A stretch of 12,884 nucleotides of DNA from Chlorobiota bacterium (lineage in GTDB: Bacteria; Bacteroidota; Bacteroidia; Bacteroidales; JAADJA01), in the NCBI GenBank assembly GCA_030592565.1, contig JAUVIX010000068.1, positions 1-12,884 of the forward strand, read 5' to 3'. The position numbers and the translations under genes are program-made. The notes under the pieces were generated by a model. It was not told the origin of the DNA, did no database searches, and saw only the letters and a list, made by a program, of their open reading frames with translations. This document shows, one piece after another, positions 6,747 through 12,884 of the stretch (positions within the stretch are counted from its first letter, which is position 1; the number at the start of each line of letters is the position of its first letter).

Positions 6747-8126
6747 CTATTTTGGATTTTTTTCAATCCACATTTCGCGGAAAGATTTAGGAGCAACTTT
6801 TGGAACCTCACGACGTGGACCCCATAATTTCTGGAAAAAAGTCCGTAATACAAAATTCTTATAACTTGCTTTGAAGAAATCCATTCTGTTTCTTTTCATC
6901 ATTGTTTTCGTCCAACCATAAATCATAAGTTTATCTATCTGGCCCATATGGCCTTCTTTCACAATATCGCTACGATTATAAAGCAACAGTTCGTGCAAAG
7001 GAATTTTCACTGGACAAACCTCAGTACAGGCACCACATAACGATGAAGAAAAACAAAGATGTTTATAATCATCCATACCTTTTAAAAACGGAGTTATTAC
7101 TGAGCCTATTGGCCCGCTATAGGTTGTTCCGTAAGTATGCCCGCCAATATTTTTATATACAGGACAAGCATTCAGGCAAGCTCCACACCTAATACAAGAG
7201 AGTGCAACCCTTTGAACCTCTTTCTTTAATAACTCAGAACGATTATTTTCAAGAAGTATAAGATACATTACCTCAGGACCATCAGTTTCACCTTCTTTTT
7301 TCGGACCTGAAATAATAGAATTATAAACAGTCATATTTTGCCCGGTTCCATGTGTTGACAGCAATGGCCAGAACAAATCTAAATCTGATGTAGATGGAAT
7401 CAATTTTTCAATTCCCACAATTGCAATATGAACTTTTGGAAAAGATATCGACATCAACCCATTACCCTCGTTCTCAGTCAAGCATACAGAACCTGTATCG
7501 GCAATCAAAAAATTACCTCCGGTTATTCCAATATCGGCATTAATAAATTTATCTCTAAGTTTTTCTCTTACATAGTTAGTCAGCTCTTCAGGAGTGCTTT
7601 TTAGGGGAGTATCAAATTTTTCGTTAAAGAGCTCGGCAATATCTTCTTTCGACTTATGCATGGCAGGTGTTACAATATGATATGGTTTTTCGCCGGCAAT
7701 CTGAACAATATATTCACCAAGATCAGTTTCAACTACTTCTAATCCATTTTTTTCAAGAGCTTCATTTATCTCTATCTCTTCAGTAGTCATCGACTTGGAC
7801 TTAACAACATACTTTGCATCATATTTCTTCATGATGGACAAAATCTCATCTACAGCTTCGTCACCATCAGTAGCCCAAATTATTTTCCCTCCATTGTTTT
7901 CAAAATTTGCTGCAAATTCTATCAGGTATTTTTCAAGTTCATTTACAACCCTGTGTTTTACAGCCGCTGCCCGTTCACGAGCAAGCTCCAGGTCTTGATA
8001 TTGCTTCTTTCCATTTTTTACTGCAACATCATATTTCGCCATATTAAACCTGATCTTGCTTCTATGCTCAAGATCAAAAGCTTTTTTCTCTGAATCGCTT
8101 ATAAAATTTTTATAAATATGCTGCAT
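6747..8126 (-). CDS. lutB: Lactate utilization protein B (LutB-type iron-sulfur protein)
   Basis: A 459-residue cytosolic protein of the LutB/YkgF family, part of the LutABC system that oxidises L-lactate to pyruvate. The LUD (DUF162) domain spans about 65-300, with GITGGNFLIADTGSVCLTENEGN (200-222) as its best-kept stretch. The ferredoxin-like part follows: CIRCGACLNACP (C311, C314, C317, C321) and SSLCGACTEVCP (C364, C367, C371), enough for two [4Fe-4S] clusters if other ligands help. The C-terminal region (about 395-459) is LutB-like and ends in TAG at normal length. It starts 13 bp after the rpiB stop and is therefore co-transcribed with it. lutA and lutC are not in the window, so this copy is an orphan as far as can be seen, and electron partner and substrate could differ from lactate. 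Confidence 0.93.
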   Translation of the reverse strand: MQHIYKNFISDSEKKAFDLEHRSKIRFNMAKYDVAVKNGKKQYQDLELARERAAAVKHRVVNELEKYLIEFAANFENNGGKIIWATDGDEAVDEILSIMKKYDAKYVVKSKSMTTEEIEINEALEKNGLEVVETDLGEYIVQIAGEKPYHIVTPAMHKSKEDIAELFNEKFDTPLKSTPEELTNYVREKLRDKFINADIGITGGNFLIADTGSVCLTENEGNGLMSISFPKVHIAIVGIEKLIPSTSDLDLFWPLLSTHGTGQNMTVYNSIISGPKKEGETDGPEVMYLILLENNRSELLKKEVQRVALSCIRCGACLNACPVYKNIGGHTYGTTYSGPIGSVITPFLKGMDDYKHLCFSSSLCGACTEVCPVKIPLHELLLYNRSDIVKEGHMGQIDKLMIYGWTKTMMKRNRMDFFKASYKNFVLRTFFQKLWGPRREVPKVAPKSFREMWIEKNPK

Positions 8127-8139
8127 TAAACAATATTTT

Positions 8140-8589
8140 TTAATCCTTTAAAGGTATTTTATCAATTCTTATCTGATGTCTTCCACCTTCAAATTCTGTA
8201 TTAAAAAAGACTTTTACCATTTCAACTGCGGTGTCAAAATTAACAAACCTTCCGGGTAAAGCAATAATATTTGCATTATTATGCTCACGAGTAAGTTTAG
8301 CCTGCTCTATATCCCAACATAAAGCAGACCTTATCTTCTGATGTTTGTTGGCAGTCATATTAGCTCCCTGGCCACTACCACATATAACAATTCCCTTTTC
8401 GTATATACCATCATTTACTGATTTTGCTACAGGATGAATATAATCAGGATAATCGACACTTTCAGTCGAATATGTCCCAAAATCCTTAAATTTATAACCT
8501 GCTTCTGAAAGATTTTTAATCAGATATTGTTTTAATTCAAACCCTCCATGGTCTGATCCTATTGGGATTATACTACTATTTTCGCTCAT
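8140..8589 (-). CDS. rpiB: Ribose-5-phosphate isomerase B
   Basis: RpiB interconverts ribose-5-phosphate and ribulose-5-phosphate in the non-oxidative pentose phosphate pathway. The family marks are all visible: IPIGSDHGGFELK near the start, VDYPDYIHPVA, CGSGQGANMTANKHQKIRSALCWD (active-site Cys and phosphate loop; GSG where many have GTG), TREHNNANIIALPGRF and FEGGRHQIRIDKI near the end. I choose ATG at 8587-8589 (149 residues). The longer reading starts with TTG at 8613, which lies inside a -7 promoter box. It is the first gene of the rpiB-lutB operon. A related sugar-phosphate isomerase (LacAB) is possible but the residues fit RpiB better. Confidence 0.95.
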   Translation of the reverse strand: MSENSSIIPIGSDHGGFELKQYLIKNLSEAGYKFKDFGTYSTESVDYPDYIHPVAKSVNDGIYEKGIVICGSGQGANMTANKHQKIRSALCWDIEQAKLTREHNNANIIALPGRFVNFDTAVEMVKVFFNTEFEGGRHQIRIDKIPLKD

Positions 8590-8610
8590 GTTAACAACTA
8601 AAATATCAAA

Positions 8611-8618
8611 CAAAAATA
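8611..8618 (-). promoter_or_regulatory. Bacteroidota -7 element for rpiB-lutB
   Basis: The minus strand reads TATTTTTG, an exact TAnnTTTG match, with TTTTC about 20 bp upstream as an imperfect -33. Transcription would begin near 8604, about 15 nt before ATG 8589. A TGTTAACA palindrome (8589-8596) lies between, at the start codon, where a bound protein could block expression. Confidence 0.45.
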
Positions 8619-8742
8619 GTTATTAATTATATATATCTGAAAATTAATGAATTATTTAAATCAAAGAATTCTATTTTTGTAGTTATAATGCTAACAATCA
8701 AAAAAATAATAGTTTTTAACATTATGCATGTTAATATCTGTT

Positions 8743-8750
8743 TACCTTTG
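8743..8750 (+). promoter_or_regulatory. Possible -7 element for nadA
   Basis: TACCTTTG matches TAnnTTTG, without a good -33. If used, the nadA leader would be about 330 nt and would run through most of the TTAACA cluster. A second match, TATTTTTG, lies at 8672-8679. No match is found closer to nadA. Confidence 0.25.
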
Positions 8751-9000
8751 TTATTAATTTTATAAAATATGTGGAGATATTAACAATGGCACGGAAATAG
8801 TCTGCTTTAACATAAATAACAATTATTTATAAGCACTTTTAAGTACTGTATTAACATAAAATGAATATAAAATACAGACAATTTTATCATTGTAAACAAT
8901 ATTAACATACTGTTAAAATCGTTGTAAACTGTTAAGCAATAATACTAATTAGTGTTAAATATGTGTTAACAATTATTGATAGATGAATAAATCAAGTAAA

Positions 9001-9020
9001 TGTGATATTTTTTATTCACA
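9001..9020. promoter_or_regulatory. TGTGA/TCACA dyad with a DnaA-box-like sequence
   Basis: TGTGA (9001-9005) and TCACA (9016-9020) form an inverted repeat with a 10-base AT-only spacer. The right half reads TTATTCACA (9012-9020), a match to the DnaA-box form TTATNCACA. It is a single box; I find no second exact one in this region. Confidence 0.25.
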
Positions 9021-9077
9021 CTACTAACAGATACATGATAATAACATTAAACTTTAAATATAAAATATAATAATAAT

Positions 9078-9093
9078 ATCATTTCAAAATGAT
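9078..9093. promoter_or_regulatory. Perfect dyad over the nadA start codon
   Basis: ATCATTT (9078-9084) and AAATGAT (9087-9093) are exact reverse complements with CA between, and ATG 9089-9091 lies in the right arm. The same stretch is also a near tandem repeat (ATTTCAAAATG, ATTTCAAAAATG), which supplies the second start candidate at 9101. It could be an operator or a start-masking structure, but may be chance in AT-rich DNA. Confidence 0.25.
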
Positions 9094-10072
9094 TTCAAAA
9101 ATGAATAATTCAAAACTGACTACTTTTACCAGCAAAGAGTTGATAGAAAAAATTTTAAAACTTAAAAAACAGAAAAATGCAGTTTTGCTTGCCCACTATT
9201 ATCAGATTCCAGAAATACAGGATATTGCCGATTATGTCGGAGATAGCCTGGGACTGGCTCAAATTGCTTCAAAAAGTAAAGCTGATATTATCGTTTTTGC
9301 CGGCGTTCATTTTATGGCCGAAACCGCAAAGATACTTAATCCTGACACAAAAGTACTTTTACCCGACCTCGAAGCCGGTTGTTCGCTTGCAGACTCTTGT
9401 CCGAAAGATGATTTTGCAGAGTTTAAGGCCAGGTATCCCAATCATAAAGTTATTTCATATATCAACTGCACAGCTGATATCAAGACCTTATCTGATGTGA
9501 TTTGTACTTCGGGTAATGCTAAGCAGATAGTTGAATCGTTTCCTGAAAATGAGAAGATAATTTTTGCACCTGATAAAAATCTTGGAGGATATATTAACAA
9601 AATTACCGGCCGAAATATGCTGCTCTGGGATGGAACCTGTGAAGTGCACGATATATTATCAACAGAGGCAATTATTAATCTTAAGGTTGAAAATCCTGAT
9701 GCTAAGGTAGTAGCTCATCCGGAATGTAAAGCCCAGGTTCTGGAACTTGCCGATTTTGTGGGATCGACTACAGCAATGTTGAAATATACAATGGAAAATT
9801 CATCAAAAAAATATATTGTTGCAACAGAAACAGGAATATTACACGAAATGCATAAAAACTCTCCTGACAAGGAATTTTTAATTGTTGCGACAGATGAAAC
9901 TTGCTCTTGTAATGATTGTCCTTATATGAAAATGATTACGCTTGAAAAAATTTACTTAAGTTTGGAGAATGAAAAACCGGAAATTAATTTGCCTGATGAT
10001 ATAATGAAAAAAGCAGAAGTGCCAATAAGGAGAATGCTTGATATTTCGATGAAAATGAATCTTATAAAGTGA
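9089..10072 (+). CDS. nadA: Quinolinate synthase NadA
   Basis: NadA condenses iminoaspartate with dihydroxyacetone phosphate to quinolinate, an early step of de novo NAD synthesis, using a [4Fe-4S] cluster. The 327 residues hold the three pseudo-symmetric domains: AHYYQ with H36 and Y38, GDSLGLAQ (51-58), DLEAGCSLADSCP with ligand C98, YINCTADIKTLSD (124-136), PDKNLG (161-166), AHPECKAQV with C213, GSTTAM (225-230), TETGILHEM (246-254) and CSCNDCPYM with C277 as the third ligand. Length and motifs are typical. ATG 9089 and ATG 9101 are both usable starts, four codons apart; neither has a clear ribosome-binding site. nadB and nadC are not in the window, so the gene stands alone, with a long upstream region full of TTAACA repeats that may regulate it. 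Confidence 0.96.
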   Translation: MISKMNNSKLTTFTSKELIEKILKLKKQKNAVLLAHYYQIPEIQDIADYVGDSLGLAQIASKSKADIIVFAGVHFMAETAKILNPDTKVLLPDLEAGCSLADSCPKDDFAEFKARYPNHKVISYINCTADIKTLSDVICTSGNAKQIVESFPENEKIIFAPDKNLGGYINKITGRNMLLWDGTCEVHDILSTEAIINLKVENPDAKVVAHPECKAQVLELADFVGSTTAMLKYTMENSSKKYIVATETGILHEMHKNSPDKEFLIVATDETCSCNDCPYMKMITLEKIYLSLENEKPEINLPDDIMKKAEVPIRRMLDISMKMNLIK

Positions 10073-10089
10073 ATATGGTATAATAGGTT

Positions 10090-10133
10090 AATGATGTAAT
10101 GATGTAATTGTTGAATTGTATAATTGTTGAATT
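10090..10133 (+). repeat. Short tandem repeats after nadA
   Basis: AATGATGT occurs twice in tandem (10090-10105), followed by two adjacent copies of AATTGTTGAATT (10106-10117 and 10122-10133) at a 16-bp period. They are non-coding and start 18 bp past the nadA stop. Confidence 0.7.
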
Positions 10134-10152
10134 CTAATTATATAGAATACTG

Positions 10153-10204
10153 ATTTTCATCAACTTCCCCTTTAGGGGATTTAGGGGTAAAAGTTGATGA
10201 AAAT
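10153..10204. repeat. REP-like palindrome with nested G-rich core
   Basis: ATTTTCATCAACTT (10153-10166) and its exact reverse complement (10191-10204) form a 14-bp stem. The 24-base loop holds CCCC-TTTA-GGGG, itself a 4-bp hairpin, and a second TTTAGGGG. The G/C blocks stand out from the AT-rich surroundings. Such CCCCTTTAGGGG elements are interspersed palindromes in Bacteroidota genomes, as I recall; copies elsewhere in this genome cannot be seen from here. It may also end the nadA transcript. Confidence 0.6.
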
Positions 10205-10221
10205 AAGGTCAAACTTATTAT

Positions 10222-10229
10222 TATATTTG
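10222..10229 (+). promoter_or_regulatory. Possible -7 element for the MORN-repeat gene
   Basis: TATATTTG matches TAnnTTTG, but no -33 TTTG is found at the right distance. The leader would be about 130 nt and would include the hairpin at 10280-10326. Confidence 0.2.
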
Positions 10230-10279
10230 TTTTAATTAATATATTGACAGAAATTTTAGTACAAAAATAGTGGTAGTAT

Positions 10280-10326
10280 GTTTTGGCGGGATTTTTGCCC
10301 GAAGGAAGCAAAAATCGTGACAAAAC
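10280..10326. repeat. Imperfect palindrome upstream of the MORN-repeat gene
   Basis: GATTTTTGC (10290-10298) and GCAAAAATC (10308-10316) form a perfect 9-bp stem with a 9-base loop. Outside it, GTTTTG (10280-10285) pairs with CAAAAC (10321-10326) past a partly mismatched 4-base step. It is richer in G+C than its surroundings and looks like a second REP-like element or a leader structure, 40 bp before the start codon. Confidence 0.5.
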
Positions 10327-10366
10327 CTAAATAGAGGAATATCAATAAATTAAAAATTTAATAAAC

Positions 10367-11917
10367 ATGAAAAATGTTTTATTGATAATAATTTTTTTTC
10401 TTTCAACAACTTATATGTTTTCCCAAAATGAAGCTGACAGCATAAACCCGAATGGTTTGACTGTGTTTCATTATGAAAATGGCCAGATTTCGAGTGTTGG
10501 TACTATGCGTGATGGAAAGCCTGATGATTACTGGAAAACATTTTTTGAAAGCGGGGTTATTAAATCTGAGGGAAAACGAGTGAATTTTGAACTTGATAGT
10601 ATTTGGACATTTTATAATGATACCGGAAAAGTTGTTCTACAGATAGCTTATCAAAATAGTAAAAAAAATGGCATAAGGAGGACTTACCAGGAAGAAGAGG
10701 TAATGGAAGAAAATTTTATTGATGATGTAAAACAGGGATTTACTTTTTATTTTTATCCAAATAGAAAATTGAAAAAGCAGGTCCCGTTTGTTGATGGCCT
10801 CGAAGAAGGATTAGGCAAGGTGTTTGCTTCTGACGATGGCCGTGTAATAGAGCTTATTCATTACAGAAAAGGATATATTGAAGAGATTGAAATTATTAAC
10901 CGTATTGATAAAAGAGGGTTAAAACAGGGAAAATGGGTGTGGTTTTATTCTGATGGTAAAATCAGAAAAGAGGGTGTTTATAAAAACGATCTCGAAAATG
11001 GATACTTTAAAGATTATGATGAAGACGGAAATCTTATCTCTACTTCAAAATATGTTGACGGTGTGCTGCAGGAGAATGTTGCCGAGCTTGCCAAACTTGA
11101 AATAAAAACAGAATATTATCCTAACGGGAAAGTAAAAGTGATGGCAAGCTTTAAAGATGATGTGCCTGAGGGAGTCCGTAGAGAGTATGATGAAGAAGGT
11201 AATATTGTGAAAGGATATGTTTTTCATAATGGGAAAGTTACTGGCGAAGGTATTACAGATGAAGAAGGTTTGAGGGATGGTCCGTGGACAGAATACTATC
11301 CGAATGGTGCAGTAAAATCAGTCGGTAATTATGATAAAGGGAAAAGAATTGGCGAATGGAAATTCTATCATTTTAATAGTCAGCTTGAGCAAATAGGTAG
11401 TTATAATAATGATGGTAAACTTGACGGAATCTGGTCGTGGTACTATTCTGACGGACAGCTTGAACGTGAAGAGAGTTATTTTAACGGAATGCTTGACGGA
11501 CACAGCATCGAATATGATGAATACGGGAGTGTTATTGCTGAAGGAGATTATATTGAAGATTACAAAGACGGCAAATGGGTTTTTAATTATGGCGATCATC
11601 GTGAAGAAGGTGAATATCTCGATGGAATGCGGCATGGATTATGGAAAAGCTATTTTAATAACGGCCAGTTAAACTTTGAGGGGGAATTCATTGAAGATAA
11701 TCCAAATGGACGGCATACCTGGTACTGGTCAAATGGCAATAAAAAGAAGGAAGGTAATTATTCAATGGGATTGAAGAACGGTGAATGGATAAAATATAAT
11801 AATGACGGAACTCCATTTATAACCATTCATTACAAAAATGGAATAGAGAAACGATATGATGGAGTAAGGATTAGAATTTATGATGAGGATGAAGGGGAAA
11901 TACCTGATGCAGAATAG
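10367..11917 (+). CDS. Exported MORN-repeat (MORN_2 / YwqK-like) protein
   Basis: A 516-residue protein with an N-terminal signal peptide (MKNVLLIIIFFLSTTYMFSQ, probable cut after residue 20) and then, from about 33 to 495, some twenty copies of a 22-24 residue MORN_2-type unit. The units have the form G-x-W-x-x-Y-x-x-(D/N)-G-x-(L/I)-x-x-E-G-x-Y-x-(D/N)-G; clear ones are at 185-209, 303-328, 352-376 and 466-492. Each unit would form a beta-hairpin, so the whole is a long beta-meander solenoid in the periplasm or at the cell surface. Databases often label such proteins 'YwqK family antitoxin', but no toxin partner is next to it and I would not infer one. The tail (499-516) is acidic. Middle repeats (about 90-180) are more diverged. 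The gene stands alone and converges on menE with 9 bp between stops. Function unknown. Confidence 0.88.
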   Translation: MKNVLLIIIFFLSTTYMFSQNEADSINPNGLTVFHYENGQISSVGTMRDGKPDDYWKTFFESGVIKSEGKRVNFELDSIWTFYNDTGKVVLQIAYQNSKKNGIRRTYQEEEVMEENFIDDVKQGFTFYFYPNRKLKKQVPFVDGLEEGLGKVFASDDGRVIELIHYRKGYIEEIEIINRIDKRGLKQGKWVWFYSDGKIRKEGVYKNDLENGYFKDYDEDGNLISTSKYVDGVLQENVAELAKLEIKTEYYPNGKVKVMASFKDDVPEGVRREYDEEGNIVKGYVFHNGKVTGEGITDEEGLRDGPWTEYYPNGAVKSVGNYDKGKRIGEWKFYHFNSQLEQIGSYNNDGKLDGIWSWYYSDGQLEREESYFNGMLDGHSIEYDEYGSVIAEGDYIEDYKDGKWVFNYGDHREEGEYLDGMRHGLWKSYFNNGQLNFEGEFIEDNPNGRHTWYWSNGNKKKEGNYSMGLKNGEWIKYNNDGTPFITIHYKNGIEKRYDGVRIRIYDEDEGEIPDAE

Positions 11918-11926
11918 TTTAGTAGA

Positions 11927-12884
11927 TTAAGATTTTTTCAAGGTAAAATATTTTTCTACCTTCCTGTCAATCTTTCCATTTTCGGTTTCAGAAAATTTTT
12001 CAATAAAAAGGATTTCTTTCGGCTTTTCATATTTTGATAATGAGGAATTTGAAATGATTTTTTCAAATCTATCTTTATCGTGATTTTTTGTTTCAACAAT
12101 CAAAACCACTTTTTCTCCCAGCTTCTCATCAGGCAATCCTGCAATGATAAACCTGCTGTTAATGATACCACTTAATTTTTTTTCCGCTACCTCCGGAAAT
12201 ATCTTAATTCCTCCGGTGTTTATTACATTATAAAATCTGCCGATAAAATTAAACGTTGTATCATTTTTTAAATTAACAATGTCATTTGTAACTATCTTTT
12301 TATTTGAAATATGCGGAGCGTTTATTACAAGGCAATCCCTTTCATCTTTTTCAAATGTAACGCCCTGTAAAGCTTTAAAAAAGGCATCAGGTGCAATTCC
12401 GTTAAGTCGCTTCAGGGCAATATGAGTTACTGTTTCTGTCATCCCGTAAGTGTGGTATGTTTTGTTTTTAAGCTTTTGGATTTTTTGCAGCAGCTTTCCG
12501 CTGATATCTCCACCTCCGATTATTAGTTTTTCGATTTTATTCACTTTTTCATACTCGTCAGTATTTTCAAGAGTATTATGAATCTGCATCGGGGTCATTG
12601 CTGCAAAACCAAAATTTTCATTAATATTTTTCAAAGGATTGGAAGCCGGTTCCACAGTAACAAGATCAAGGCCAAGAACAAAAGCACGAACGACCATCAT
12701 TTTTCCGGCAATGAAATCCACAGGAAGGCAAAGCAAAGCCCTGTCATCTCTCTTTAAATTTAGAAATTGCCCTGTTAGCTTTGCACTCTCTGTCATTGAT
12801 TTTTTCGATAACACTATCTCTTTGGGTTTACCTGTTGAACCGGAAGTTTTCACGGTAATAGCTGGCTCATCCGAAATCCAGTTC
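11927..12884 (-). CDS. menE: o-Succinylbenzoate-CoA ligase MenE, C-terminal part (5' end outside window)
   Basis: An AMP-forming acyl-CoA synthetase that activates o-succinylbenzoate with CoA in menaquinone synthesis. The frame stays open to the right edge: ten codons before the GTG at 12853 read NWISDEPAIT and lead straight into VKTSGSTGKPKEIVLS, so the GTG is not the start and the first few dozen residues are outside. Core motifs, numbered from that GTG: TSGSTGKPK (3-11, phosphate loop), LPVDFIAGKMMVVRA, HTYGMTETVTH (adenine/acyl pocket), FIGRFYNVINTGGIKIFPE (hinge), and KYEKPKEILFIEKFSETENG then KIDRK, with the catalytic Lys near the C-terminus. GRxxNVINTGGIKI fits MenE better than other ANL enzymes. 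No other men genes are seen; they may lie beyond the edge upstream of this gene. Confidence 0.88.
   Translation of the reverse strand, partial: NWISDEPAITVKTSGSTGKPKEIVLSKKSMTESAKLTGQFLNLKRDDRALLCLPVDFIAGKMMVVRAFVLGLDLVTVEPASNPLKNINENFGFAAMTPMQIHNTLENTDEYEKVNKIEKLIIGGGDISGKLLQKIQKLKNKTYHTYGMTETVTHIALKRLNGIAPDAFFKALQGVTFEKDERDCLVINAPHISNKKIVTNDIVNLKNDTTFNFIGRFYNVINTGGIKIFPEVAEKKLSGIINSRFIIAGLPDEKLGEKVVLIVETKNHDKDRFEKIISNSSLSKYEKPKEILFIEKFSETENGKIDRKVEKYFTLKKS

Larger units (their letters stand above)
8589..8971. repeat. Cluster of about 12 TTAACA/TGTTAA hexamers in the rpiB-nadA intergenic region
   Basis: The 499 bp between the rpiB ATG and nadA hold no convincing gene. TTAACA occurs on the plus strand at 8716, 8780, 8807, 8851 and 8902, and TGTTAA at 8729, 8911, 8930 and 8953; full TGTTAACA palindromes lie at 8589 and 8964. 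Two dyads stand out: TTAACAT-tatgc-ATGTTAA (8716-8734) and TTAACA-tac-TGTTAA (8902-8916). Around the second dyad the copies to the left point one way and those to the right the other. TTGTAAAC is found twice, at 8890 and 8922, 32 bp apart. My rough estimate for such AT-rich DNA is about one hexamer by chance. A multi-site operator is one reading; a replication or partition site is another. Confidence 0.6.

Noticed and set aside
8590..8613. Longer RpiB start at TTG 8613
   Set aside because: The codon falls inside the -7 element on the minus strand, and ATG 8589 gives the normal RpiB N-terminus.
8983..9027. Tiny plus-strand frame MNKSSKCDIFYSHY before nadA
   Set aside because: Only 14 codons, no family likeness and no start signal; AT-rich chance frame.
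10138..10323. 61-residue minus-strand reading frame
   Set aside because: It is made of the two palindromic repeats and AT-rich DNA, with no protein family likeness.
1..12884. CRISPR array, tRNA, rRNA, insertion sequence or transposase
   Set aside because: No regularly spaced repeats, no tRNA cloverleaf or rRNA stretches, and no transposase-like frame were seen on either strand.

Overview
The window is AT-rich bacterial DNA from a Bacteroidota organism, probably of the Bacteroidales/Marinilabiliales type. The evidence is the -7 hexamer-like sequence TAnnTTTG upstream of several genes, the lack of clear Shine-Dalgarno sequences, the DUF4369-TlpA lipoprotein, the RuvC and MenE styles, the MORN-repeat exported protein, and REP-like CCCCTTTAGGGG palindromes. 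This assignment is inference from gene families; no rRNA or tRNA gene is present to confirm it.

Left part (1-3992): the tail of a hotdog acyl-CoA thioesterase gene, interrupted by an in-frame TAG, converges on ruvC (minus strand, TTG start). Divergent from ruvC, only 32 bp away, is a tight three-gene operon. It encodes a PF03706-type multi-pass 'flippase-like' membrane protein, a membrane-anchored family 2 glycosyltransferase overlapping it by 11 bp, and a soluble protein that I read as a degenerate class III nucleotide-cyclase fold. This operon is the best candidate here for an uncharacterised system, possibly envelope lipid or glycan modification with a cyclase-like regulator.

Middle (4021-6646): a lipoprotein thiol-disulfide oxidoreductase (DUF4369 + TlpA/thioredoxin) has its own promoter and is cut by an in-frame TAG just before the cis-proline strand; the rest of the domain continues in the same frame for 54 codons. 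Convergent to it, behind a 13-bp perfect hairpin, lies an AAA ATPase with a DUF4143 C-terminus. Both in-frame TAGs sit in the context ACC-TAG (CCTAG), which is what a G-to-A change in a CCTGG site gives. TAG is also the natural terminator of at least four genes of normal length here, so genome-wide amber recoding is unlikely.

Right part (6747-12884): rpiB and an orphan lutB form a two-gene minus-strand operon. A 475-499 bp non-coding region with about 12 copies of TTAACA/TGTTAA, many arranged as dyads, separates it from nadA on the plus strand. After nadA comes a repeat-rich intergenic region with tandem repeats and two hairpins, then a long exported MORN-repeat protein. The window ends in the 3' portion of a convergent menE (o-succinylbenzoate-CoA ligase, menaquinone synthesis), whose N-terminus lies beyond the edge.

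Apart from the three-gene operon and the rpiB-lutB pair, the genes are mostly single housekeeping or accessory units: recombination, NAD and menaquinone synthesis, pentose phosphate metabolism, and disulfide chemistry of the envelope.
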